Shown here: one piece after another, positions 1 to 5,282 of the stretch | How the letters are laid out: every line of letters begins with the position of its first letter | Position numbering within the stretch: position 1 is the first letter of the stretch | DNA from: Phenylobacterium sp. | GTDB taxonomy: Bacteria > Pseudomonadota > Alphaproteobacteria > Caulobacterales > Caulobacteraceae | NCBI GenBank assembly: GCA_028291285.1 | Contig: JAQGIJ010000387.1 | Location: 1-10,478, forward strand | Reading direction: 5' to 3' | DNA length: 10,478 nucleotides | Translations under genes and position numbers: made by a program | The notes under the pieces: model-generated | The model's input: only the letters and a program-made list of their open reading frames with translations | Databases searched by the model: none | What the model was told of the DNA's origin: nothing

Positions 1-197
1 CCGCCTCGAACGCCGCCCTGGCCCAGCTCGGCCCCAAGGTCCAGTGGATCGAGTCCTTCGTCACCAAGGACAAGACCTTCTGCCTCTACCTGGCCGAGGA
101 CGAGGATGTGGTGCGCGAGCACGCCCGGCTGAGCGGCTTTCCCGCCAACCGCATCACCGAGGTCGCCGGCATGATCGATCCGACGACGGCAGGCTGA
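1..197 (+). CDS. DUF4242 / SCO4226-type nickel-binding protein, 3' end only
   Basis: Only the last 64 codons are present, read from base 3 to a TGA at 195-197; the 5' end lies outside the window. The visible part reads LGPKVQWIESFVTKDKTFC, then an acidic stretch, VREHARLSGFPANRI, and ends IDPTTAG. This matches the C-terminal part of the DUF4242 family, small ferredoxin-fold proteins (about 80-90 residues) whose Streptomyces member SCO4226 binds nickel. The conserved endings 'HARxxGFPAxRI' and 'IDPTTA' are the main evidence. The physiological role in proteobacteria is not established. It ends 19 bases before the GlxA-like regulator remnant on the same strand, so the two may once have been co-transcribed. 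Confidence 0.72.
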   Translation, partial: ASNAALAQLGPKVQWIESFVTKDKTFCLYLAEDEDVVREHARLSGFPANRITEVAGMIDPTTAG

Positions 198-216
198 CGG
201 ATCAGGGGGCCGGCTC

Positions 217-794
217 ATGCTGGACGTCACGGTCGTCCTGCTCGACGATGGGCTCTCGTCGACGGCGGTCATGCCGGTGGAGATCTTCCATTCCGCCGGC
301 ACGCTGTGGAACGTGCTGCAGGGCCGGCCCCCCGAGCCCCCCTTCCGCGTCAGGACAGTTTCGGTGCACGGCCGGGCGGTGCGCAGTCCCAACGGGCTGC
401 GCCTCCAGCCGGACGGCTCGATCGGCGACGTGGACCGCACCGACATCGTCGTGGTGCCGAGGTCCTGCTGCAGCAGATCTTCCGCCAGGAGGTCTCGATC
501 CAGGCGTTGGCGGACAAGGCGGGCCTTGGCGCGCGCACCTTCGTGCGCCGCTTCAAGGCGGCGACCGGACGGCTGCCGGCGGCCTATGTGCAGGCGCTGC
601 GGATCGAGGCGGCGAAGGCGCAGCTGGAGCGTGCCGCCAAGCCGATCCAGTCGATCAGCTCCGATGTCGGCTACGAGGACGTCGCCTTCTTCCGCGAGCT
701 CTTCAAGCGCTCCACCGGCATGACGCCGGCCGAGTACCGCGCGCACTTCGCCCCGCTCAGCGTTCGCGGCCAGGCGCTGCTGGAGGCGGGCTAG
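217..794 (+). pseudogene. Broken GlxA-type AraC-family transcriptional regulator (DJ-1/PfpI + HTH)
   Basis: Two fragments of one gene type lie in different frames. The ATG at 217 opens a frame that reads as the first ~80 residues of a DJ-1/PfpI domain (start MLDVTVVLLDDGLSSTA, to a beta strand DIVVVP near 441-459). From about 459 the reading continues two bases out of phase with a typical AraC HTH pair (VSIQALADKAGLGARTFVRR, then ISSDVGYEDVAFFRELF and TGMTPAEYRAHFAP) and stops with TAG at 792-794. Intact GlxA-type regulators are about 320 residues with a ~180-residue DJ-1 domain, so the second half of that domain and the linker, roughly 110-130 residues, are missing. The first frame runs past the junction into an Arg/Ser-rich tail that resembles nothing. 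The simplest reading is an internal deletion that also shifted the frame. An assembly collapse is possible. A functional stand-alone HTH protein is less likely, because I see no good start codon with a ribosome binding site just before it. Confidence 0.8.
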
Positions 795-797
795 CCT

Positions 798-823
798 CCC
801 TCTCCCCGCCCGCGGGGAGAGGG
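798..823. terminator. 12-bp perfect hairpin between convergent genes; likely bidirectional terminator and repeat copy
   Basis: The arms CCCTCTCCCCGC (798-809) and its exact complement (812-823) enclose a 2-base loop. The hairpin lies between the stop of the plus-strand regulator (794) and the stop of minus-strand efp (833), where a two-way terminator is expected. There is no clear T-tract. The core GGGGAGAGGG recurs at 2604-2613 and in a variant at 2742-2751, so this is also a member of a dispersed palindromic repeat family. Confidence 0.6.
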
Positions 824-832
824 AATTCGGCC

Positions 833-1399
833 TCAGTCCTTCGCGCGTTCCTGGTAGGAGCCGTCCTCGGTCAGCACGACGATGCGCGTGCCCACGGAGA
901 TGTACGGCGGCACCATGGTCTTCAGGCCGTTGGAGAGCATGGCCGGCTTGTAGGAGGAAGACGCGGTCTGGCCCTTCACCGAGGGCTCGGTGTCGACGAC
1001 TTCGAAGGTGGCCAGCCGCGGCAGGTCGAGCGCGATCGGCACGCCGTCGTGCGTCGACAGCGTCACCTGCGTGCCGTCCTGCAGGTAGGGGGCCGCGTCG
1101 CCCACCACCGCCACCGGCGTCACCACCTGGTCGTAGGTGTCCGGGTTCATGAAGTGGAAGCCTTCGCCGTCCCGGTAGAGGAAGGTATAGGGCCGCTCGT
1201 CGACGATGGCGCGCTCGACCGTCTCGGTGGTGCGGTAGCGTTCGGAGATCTTCACCCCGTCGGAGATGCGGCGCATGTCCAGCTGGGTCACCGGCGTGCC
1301 CTTGCCGGGGTGGATGTTCTCGGCGCTGAGCACGATGTAGAGCTTGCCTTCCAAGTCGACGACGGCCCCTTTCCGGAGCGAGCTGGCGGAGACCTTCAC
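833..1399 (-). CDS. efp: Elongation factor P
   Basis: EF-P binds the ribosome between the P and E sites and helps it form peptide bonds at polyproline stretches. The 188-residue product has the usual length and reads as EF-P throughout: N-terminal KOW-like domain with the loop [10 protein letters not shown] (residues 30-39), the line [16 protein letters not shown] (43-58), then the two OB-like domains ending [19 protein letters not shown]. Lys33 in PGKG corresponds to E. coli Lys34, the residue beta-lysylated by EpmA. The start is taken as GTG at 1399 because the family begins MKV-ASSLRKG; the frame is open further upstream, but that part ([12 protein letters not shown]...) is not EF-P-like. 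A GAGGA motif (1409-1413) lies 9 bases before the GTG. The gene is divergent from epmA and epmB, which modify its product. Confidence 0.96.
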   Translation of the reverse strand: MKVSASSLRKGAVVDLEGKLYIVLSAENIHPGKGTPVTQLDMRRISDGVKISERYRTTETVERAIVDERPYTFLYRDGEGFHFMNPDTYDQVVTPVAVVGDAAPYLQDGTQVTLSTHDGVPIALDLPRLATFEVVDTEPSVKGQTASSSYKPAMLSNGLKTMVPPYISVGTRIVVLTEDGSYQERAKD

Positions 1400-1474
1400 G
1401 TGTTCTAGTCCTCGATGATGCTGCGGCGGCGCGCGTGGCCGCGCGATTCCGCTAATCAATTTCTGGTCGCGCCC

Positions 1475-1482
1475 CTATAGCG
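1475..1482. promoter_or_regulatory. Possible -10 element (palindromic CTATAG) in the efp/epmA divergent region
   Basis: The 137-base gap between efp and epmA contains one clear -10-like motif, CTATAG at 1475-1480. It is a palindrome, so it reads as GCTATAGG toward efp and CCTATAGC toward epmA. Toward efp it would give a leader of about 70 bases. No convincing TTGAC-type -35 is seen at 16-18 bases on either side. A GANTC site (GATTC, 1445-1449) lies between it and efp. This is a weak call based on a single motif. Confidence 0.3.
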
Positions 1483-1536
1483 ATCCCCGCCGAAATCGCC
1501 AGTCCTTCCCCGAACGCGGTCCTTACTGTCGCAGCC

Positions 1537-2616
1537 TTGCCGAAGCTCGAAGCCTCTCCCTGGTGGTCCTTGGACCGACACCGCGACCGCCGGCCGTTCC
1601 TGGCGGCGCGGGCCAAGATCACGCGCGCGGTGCGGGGCTGGTTCGAGGCGCAGGGCTTCGTCGAGACCGAGACCGCCGCCCTGCAGGTCTCGCCCGGGAA
1701 CGAGGCGCACCTGCACGCCTTCGAGACCGCCGCGGTCGGGCCGGCGGGCGAACGGGCGACGCTCTACCTGCGCACCTCGCCGGAGTTCGCGGCCAAGAAG
1801 CTGCTGGCGGCCGGCGAGACCCGGATCTTCGAGCTAGCCCGCGTCTGGCGCAATCGCGAGCGCGGGCCGCTGCACCATCCGGAGTTCACGCTTCTGGAGT
1901 GGTATCGCGCCGGCTCGCCCTACGAGACGCTGATGGCCGACTGCGCGGGGCTGCTGCGCCTGGCGGCGGAGACCACGGGCGCAGAGCGCTTCGCCTTCGC
2001 CGGCCGGACGGTGGATCCGTTCGCCGAACCCGAGCGGCTCACCCTCGCCGAGGCCTTCGAGGGCTTCGCCGGGATCGACCTCCTGGCCACGGTGGGCGAG
2101 GCCGGAACCACCGATCGTGACGCCCTGGCCGCGGCGGCGAAGGGCGCGGGAATCCGAGTCGCCGCCGACGACACCTGGGCCGACGTCTTCAGCCGGGTGC
2201 TGGTGGAGAAGATAGAGCCGCGGCTGGGGCAGGGGCGGGCGACCATCCTCTGCGAATACCCCGCCGCCGAGGCGGCGCTGGCGCGGCCGAAGCCGGCCGA
2301 TCCCAGGGTGGCCGAGCGCTTCGAGCTCTACGCCTGCGGTGTCGAGCTGGCCAACTGCTTCGGCGAGCTCACCGACCCGGCCGAGCAGCGCCGCCGCTTC
2401 GAAGCGGAGATGGCCGAGAAGGCGCGGGTCTACGGCGAGCGCTACCCGATCGACGAGGACTTCCTGGCGGCGCTGGCGCAGATGCCGCCGGCCAGCGGCG
2501 CGGCGTTGGGCTTCGACCGGCTGGTCATGCTGGCCGCCGGGGCCCGGCATATCGAGCAGGTGCTCTGGAGCCCGGTCGCCGAAATCCCCTCTCCCGACGA
2601 AGTGGGGAGAGGGTAA
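1537..2616 (+). CDS. epmA: EF-P--(R)-beta-lysine ligase (class II LysRS-like)
   Basis: EpmA (formerly GenX/PoxA/YjeA) activates (R)-beta-lysine with ATP and attaches it to the conserved lysine of EF-P. It is a catalytic-domain paralogue of class II lysyl-tRNA synthetase without the anticodon-binding domain. The 359-residue product shows TETAALQVSPGNEAHLHAF (44-62), motif 2 (ARVWRNRE 101-108, HHPEFTLLEWY 113-123), CGVELANCFGELTD (267-280) and motif 3 (GAALGFDRLVML 321-332). An alanine near 323 occupies the place where E. coli EpmA has Ala298 and LysRS has Gly. The start is TTG at 1537; no ATG lies upstream in frame and no clear Shine-Dalgarno is seen, so the start is uncertain by a few codons. 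The last nine codons (PSPDEVGRG) and the TAA come from a palindromic repeat at 2586-2613, not from the conserved family. epmB follows. Confidence 0.93.
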   Translation: MPKLEASPWWSLDRHRDRRPFLAARAKITRAVRGWFEAQGFVETETAALQVSPGNEAHLHAFETAAVGPAGERATLYLRTSPEFAAKKLLAAGETRIFELARVWRNRERGPLHHPEFTLLEWYRAGSPYETLMADCAGLLRLAAETTGAERFAFAGRTVDPFAEPERLTLAEAFEGFAGIDLLATVGEAGTTDRDALAAAAKGAGIRVAADDTWADVFSRVLVEKIEPRLGQGRATILCEYPAAEAALARPKPADPRVAERFELYACGVELANCFGELTDPAEQRRRFEAEMAEKARVYGERYPIDEDFLAALAQMPPASGAALGFDRLVMLAAGARHIEQVLWSPVAEIPSPDEVGRG

Positions 2617-2630
2617 GGGTGAAGGGGCGG
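2586..2630 (+). repeat. Palindromic repeat, left copy of an inverted pair, overlapping the epmA 3' end
   Basis: CCCTCTCCC (2587-2595) pairs with GGGAGAGGG (2605-2613) around a 9-base loop, followed by a G-rich tail (TAAGGGTGAAGGGGCGG, 2614-2630). The hairpin lies inside the epmA reading frame and supplies its final codons and stop. It shares its core with the hairpin at 798-823 and is repeated in inverted orientation at 2711-2753. The layout resembles REP/BIME-type elements, though I cannot tell how common it is in the genome. Confidence 0.7.
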
Positions 2631-2653
2631 ATGGGCGGACGCCGCCAAGCCGG

Positions 2654-3796
2654 ATGTCTGGTCGAGTGAGCGCAACATTGCCTGATCTCAGCAACCGCCG
2701 CCGGGCCGAGCCACCCCTCACCGAACCTCCTCGCCGCGAGCGGGGAGAGGGGCAGAAGACCCTCCGCTCGCCCGAGGCCCTGGCCGAGGCCGGGCTGATC
2801 GCGCCCGAGCGCCGGGCGGCGCTGGAGCAGGTGGCGGCGCGCTACGCCGTGGCGATCACGCCAGCCATCGCCGAGCTCGTGGACCCCGCCGATCCGGCCG
2901 ATCCGATCGCCCGCCAGTTCGTGCCCGATGTGCGCGAGCTCGAGCGACGGCCCGGGGAGGACGGCGACCCGATCGGCGACGGCGCGCACAGCCCCGTCCC
3001 CGGAATCGTCCACCGCTATCCCGACCGGGTGCTGCTGAAGCTGACCCACACCTGCGCGGTCTACTGCCGCTTCTGCTTCCGGCGCGAGATGGTCGGACCG
3101 CAGGGATCGGGGACGCTCTCGCCGGCCGAGCTGGACACGGCGCTGGCCTATGTCGCCGGCCGCCCGGAGATCTGGGAGGTGATCCTCACCGGCGGCGATC
3201 CGCTGGTGCTCTCGCCGCGGCGGCTCCGCGAGGCGATGGCCCGGCTGGCCGCCATCGGACACGTGAAGGTCGTGCGCCTGCACACCCGCGTGCCGGTGGT
3301 GGACCCGTCGGCGGTGACGCCGGAGCTGGTCGCCGCGCTGAAGCGCCCGGACCTGGCGGTCTATGTGGCCCTGCACGCGAATCACCCGCGCGAGCTGACG
3401 CCGCCCGCCCGCGCCGCCTGCGCGCGGCTGGTGGACGCCGGCGTCCCGCTGCTCGGGCAGACCGTGCTGCTGAAGGGGGTGAACGATGACGCCGAGACGC
3501 TGGCCGGCCTCTTCCGGGCGATGGTCGAGACGCGCATCAAGCCCTACTACCTGCACCACGCCGACCATGCGCCGGGCACCGGCCACCTGCGCACCAGCCT
3601 GGCCGAGGGCCAGGCGCTGATGCGGGCGCTGCGCGGCGCCGTCTCGGGTCTCTGCCAGCCGACCTATGTGCTCGACGTGCCAGGCGGCTACGGCAAGGTC
3701 CCGGTGGGGCCGGTCTATCTGGCGGGCGAGGGTGAGGCCGCCTGCGTCGAGGACCCGAACGGCGGGCGCCATCCCTATCCGCCCCGCGGCGTGTGA
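2654..3796 (+). CDS. epmB: EF-P (R)-beta-lysine synthesis: radical-SAM lysine 2,3-aminomutase
   Basis: EpmB converts (S)-alpha-lysine to (R)-beta-lysine, the substrate of EpmA, using a 4Fe-4S cluster, SAM and PLP. From the ATG at 2654 the protein is 380 residues; E. coli EpmB is 342. Visible are RQFVPDVRELERRPGEDGDP (upstream domain), the radical-SAM signature CAVYCRFCFRRE with cysteines 134, 138 and 141, EVILTGGDPLVLS, RLHTRVPVVDP, and the C-terminal PGGYGK whose Lys348 is the expected PLP-binding lysine. Conserved similarity starts only at KTLRSPEALAEAGL (from about 2756). The preceding ~34 residues come from the spacer and the inverted palindromic repeat. Other possible starts are GTG 2666 and TTG 2678; none has a strong ribosome binding site. 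KamA of lysine catabolism is a relative, but the neighbouring efp and epmA favour EpmB. The gene lies 37 bases after epmA, presumably in one transcript. Confidence 0.93.
   Translation: MSGRVSATLPDLSNRRRAEPPLTEPPRRERGEGQKTLRSPEALAEAGLIAPERRAALEQVAARYAVAITPAIAELVDPADPADPIARQFVPDVRELERRPGEDGDPIGDGAHSPVPGIVHRYPDRVLLKLTHTCAVYCRFCFRREMVGPQGSGTLSPAELDTALAYVAGRPEIWEVILTGGDPLVLSPRRLREAMARLAAIGHVKVVRLHTRVPVVDPSAVTPELVAALKRPDLAVYVALHANHPRELTPPARAACARLVDAGVPLLGQTVLLKGVNDDAETLAGLFRAMVETRIKPYYLHHADHAPGTGHLRTSLAEGQALMRALRGAVSGLCQPTYVLDVPGGYGKVPVGPVYLAGEGEAACVEDPNGGRHPYPPRGV
2711..2753 (-). repeat. Palindromic repeat, right (inverted) copy, inside the epmB N-terminal coding region
   Basis: Read on the minus strand this begins GCCCCTCTCCCCGC and ends GGTGAGGGGTGG, matching the left copy at 2586-2630 over both the hairpin and the G-rich tail. 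Its own hairpin is imperfect (CCTCCTCGC against GCGGGGAGAGG). In the epmB frame it encodes PPLTEPPRRERGEGQ, just before conserved similarity begins. The two copies face each other across about 80 bases. Confidence 0.6.
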
Positions 3797-3842
3797 GCGC
3801 AGCTTCCTGTGCACATCTCGGGGGCAAGGCGCTGTCGAGGCT

Positions 3843-3862
3843 CGGCTGTGGCGTCGCAGCCG
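3843..3862. terminator. Weak hairpin after epmB
   Basis: CGGCTG (3843-3848) and CAGCCG (3857-3862) form a 6-bp stem with an 8-base loop, 46 bases after the epmB stop. There is no U-tract, so this is only a candidate terminator. The rest of 3797-3936 holds a TATAGA (3886-3891) that could be a -10, a GATTC (3917-3921) and a GACGAGACGAGAC run (3924-3936). Confidence 0.25.
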
Positions 3863-3936
3863 CATCAACGACACGCAAGTCGCGCTATAGATTGAGACGA
3901 GGGGCTTTTCGCGACCGATTCTAGACGAGACGAGAC

Positions 3937-4128
3937 GTGAGAAAGATGATCGAGCCGCCGTGGATCCGCAGCTATGCGCTAACGCCGAAGCGCCTGAGCG
4001 AGGGCGGCTGGGTGTGGCTCCGGCCCTACGAATGGCGCTGGGAACGGCCGGCGGCGCACCTGCCGAGCGCGGTCAATCCGCCGCGCGTGCGCAGCCGCAA
4101 GGCGAGCCTGGAGCCGAGAGCCAGCTGA
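3937..4128 (+). CDS. Small Trp/Arg-rich hypothetical protein
   Basis: The ORF has 63 codons from GTG 3937, or 60 from ATG 3946, and ends in TGA. I do not recognise a named family. The sequence begins MIEPPWIRSYALTPKRLSEG and continues GGWVWLRPYEWRWERP: five tryptophans within the first ~35 residues and a basic, Arg/Lys-rich tail. G/C-rich third codon positions support translation in this frame. Neither start has a strong Shine-Dalgarno (GAGAAAG directly abuts the ATG). A TATAGA at 3886-3891 could serve as a -10. No signal peptide or membrane helix is seen. A longer frame at 3960-4292 runs over the same bases but extends antisense into the gtrA-like gene and is probably not real. Confidence 0.45.
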   Translation: MRKMIEPPWIRSYALTPKRLSEGGWVWLRPYEWRWERPAAHLPSAVNPPRVRSRKASLEPRAS

Positions 4129-4142
4129 TCGGTCGGGCGAGC

Positions 4143-4161
4143 GGCCTGACTGCGCCAGGCC
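4143..4161. terminator. Hairpin between convergent genes
   Basis: GGCCTG (4143-4148) and CAGGCC (4156-4161) form a 6-bp stem with a 7-base loop. It fits exactly in the 33-base gap between the stop of the small plus-strand ORF (4128) and the stop of the gtrA-like gene (4162-4164). It has no T-tract on either side. The position favours a two-way terminator. Confidence 0.4.
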
Positions 4162-4572
4162 CTAGCTGGCGGGGCGGAACACCCACAGGCGAAAGAGCGC
4201 GAACTGGGTCACGGTATAGGTCCCCATGGCCAGCAACTGGGCGACGGTGTGCCCGACCTGGGTCTGCGGCAGGGCCATGCCGGCGAGCGTGAGGACCGCC
4301 TGGTTCAGCGCAAAGGCCAGAACCATCACCCCCACATAGCGGCGCTTGACCCCGGACGCGTGCGCCGGACCGCGGAAGACGAAGCGACCTTGCAGGAAGA
4401 GGCCGAGCGCCGCGCCGGCCAGGTAGCCCGCGGCGTTGGCGATGCGGCGGTCCACGCCCAGCCCCACGTCCAGGCTCAGGATAACCGCCAACCCCAGCGC
4501 CGTCGTCAGCACGCCCGCCCCGCCGAAGCGGGTGACGAGGCCCAGCTCGCGTCTCAGGTCAAGCGCGGGCAA
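4162..4572 (-). CDS. GtrA family membrane protein
   Basis: GtrA-like proteins are small four-helix membrane proteins encoded next to polyprenyl-phosphate glycosyltransferases; some are proposed to flip lipid-linked sugars across the inner membrane. The 136-residue product shows four hydrophobic segments (about 12-34, 45-62, 80-98 and 110-128), with the family-typical start 'LVTRFGGAGVLTTALGL' and the motif LGLFLQGRFVFRG after helix 2. The likely start is TTG at 4572, overlapping the last 14 bases of the methyltransferase gene, which suggests translational coupling. It is the third gene of a minus-strand operon with the GT2 and the methyltransferase, in keeping with a role in moving their lipid-linked product. 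The exact substrate cannot be read from sequence. Confidence 0.85.
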   Translation of the reverse strand: MPALDLRRELGLVTRFGGAGVLTTALGLAVILSLDVGLGVDRRIANAAGYLAGAALGLFLQGRFVFRGPAHASGVKRRYVGVMVLAFALNQAVLTLAGMALPQTQVGHTVAQLLAMGTYTVTQFALFRLWVFRPAS

Positions 4573-5254
4573 GGGTGTAGTACTGCGCGCCGACGGGGAT
4601 CTTGCTCATCAACGGCTCCAGCGGCCTAAGCGCCCGGAGCGGCCCGGGGAAGAAGCCGGTGTAGGTCACGTCCACCCTGGAAAATCCCGCCGCCTTCTGC
4701 CGGCGCGCCAGCTCGCCGGCGGGGATCAGCACGGCGTTCTCGTCGAACGGGCAGGTGGCGACGATGTAGCGGCTCACGGGATTGAGCGGGTTGTGCTCGA
4801 AGATCGCCATGGCGCCGCCCGGCGCGATCCGCTCGCGGAGCCGCCGGAAGATGGCCGCGTGCTCGGCCGCCTCGATGTGGTGGAAGACGCAGGCCGAGAA
4901 GATCAGGTCGTAGCCTTCGGCCGGACCGGGCGGGGCGCCGTTCGGATCGTAGGCCTTGAAGTCGGCCGCGCCGGGGAAGCGCGCGCGGGCCACCGCCAGG
5001 CTCTTTTCCGAAACGTCGACGGCGGTGATCTCGGCGTCCGGAAACGCCTCGCGCAGGTGCGGGGCGGAATTGCCGATGCCGCAGCCGAAGTCGAGCACAC
5101 GCCGGGGCGTGAGCTTCAGCGTCCGCAGCCTGCGGGCGACCTCGACGATCTTGTAGCGGGCGAAATAGTCCGGGCTCTCGCCGGTGACGGCGAGGTTCGA
5201 CCTGTGCGTCGCCAGATACTCCTCGGCGAACTTGTCGAATTCGGCGACCTTCAT
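4559..5254 (-). CDS. Class I SAM-dependent methyltransferase
   Basis: The 231-residue protein has the Rossmann-fold SAM-binding motif I VLDFGCGIGNSAPHLREAF (53-71), an acidic motif II end AEITAVDVSEKSL (74-86), a post-motif line YDLIFSACVFHHIE (115-128) and LRERIAPGGAMAIFEHNP (139-156), as in the Methyltransf_11/25 superfamily. No membrane helix is predicted by eye, so it is probably cytoplasmic. The start ATG 5254 overlaps the stop of a preceding mini-frame (ATGA), and a GGGGG run lies directly upstream. It sits between a GT2 gene and a gtrA-like gene, so methylation of a sugar or lipid-linked glycan is plausible, but the substrate is inferred from neighbours only. Confidence 0.88.
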   Translation of the reverse strand: MKVAEFDKFAEEYLATHRSNLAVTGESPDYFARYKIVEVARRLRTLKLTPRRVLDFGCGIGNSAPHLREAFPDAEITAVDVSEKSLAVARARFPGAADFKAYDPNGAPPGPAEGYDLIFSACVFHHIEAAEHAAIFRRLRERIAPGGAMAIFEHNPLNPVSRYIVATCPFDENAVLIPAGELARRQKAAGFSRVDVTYTGFFPGPLRALRPLEPLMSKIPVGAQYYTLARA

Positions 5255-5282
5255 CCCCCGGCCTTCATCCCGCGGCCTTCAT
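5241..5282 (-). repeat. 14-bp tandem repeat at the GT2/methyltransferase junction
   Basis: On the minus strand, ATGAAGGCCGCGGG (5282-5269) is followed by ATGAAGGCCGGGGG (5268-5255) and then by ATGAAGGTCGCC, which begins the methyltransferase. The two full units differ at one base. Every unit starts with ATGA, and each reading from one ATG ends at the TGA of the next. The GT2 stop is the TGA of the first unit. Confidence 0.85.

Noticed and set aside
441..480. Programmed frameshift in the GlxA-type regulator
   Set aside because: A frameshift alone would not restore the missing half of the DJ-1 domain and linker, and there is no slippery heptamer at the join. Deletion or assembly error explains it better.
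44..1408. Long plus-strand frame from the DUF4242 gene to efp
   Set aside because: It crosses the true DUF4242 and regulator genes in the wrong frame and runs antisense to efp; the genuine products are read in other frames.
2525..3874. 449-codon open frame on the minus strand across epmB
   Set aside because: Antisense shadow; epmB has all its radical-SAM and PLP motifs on the plus strand.
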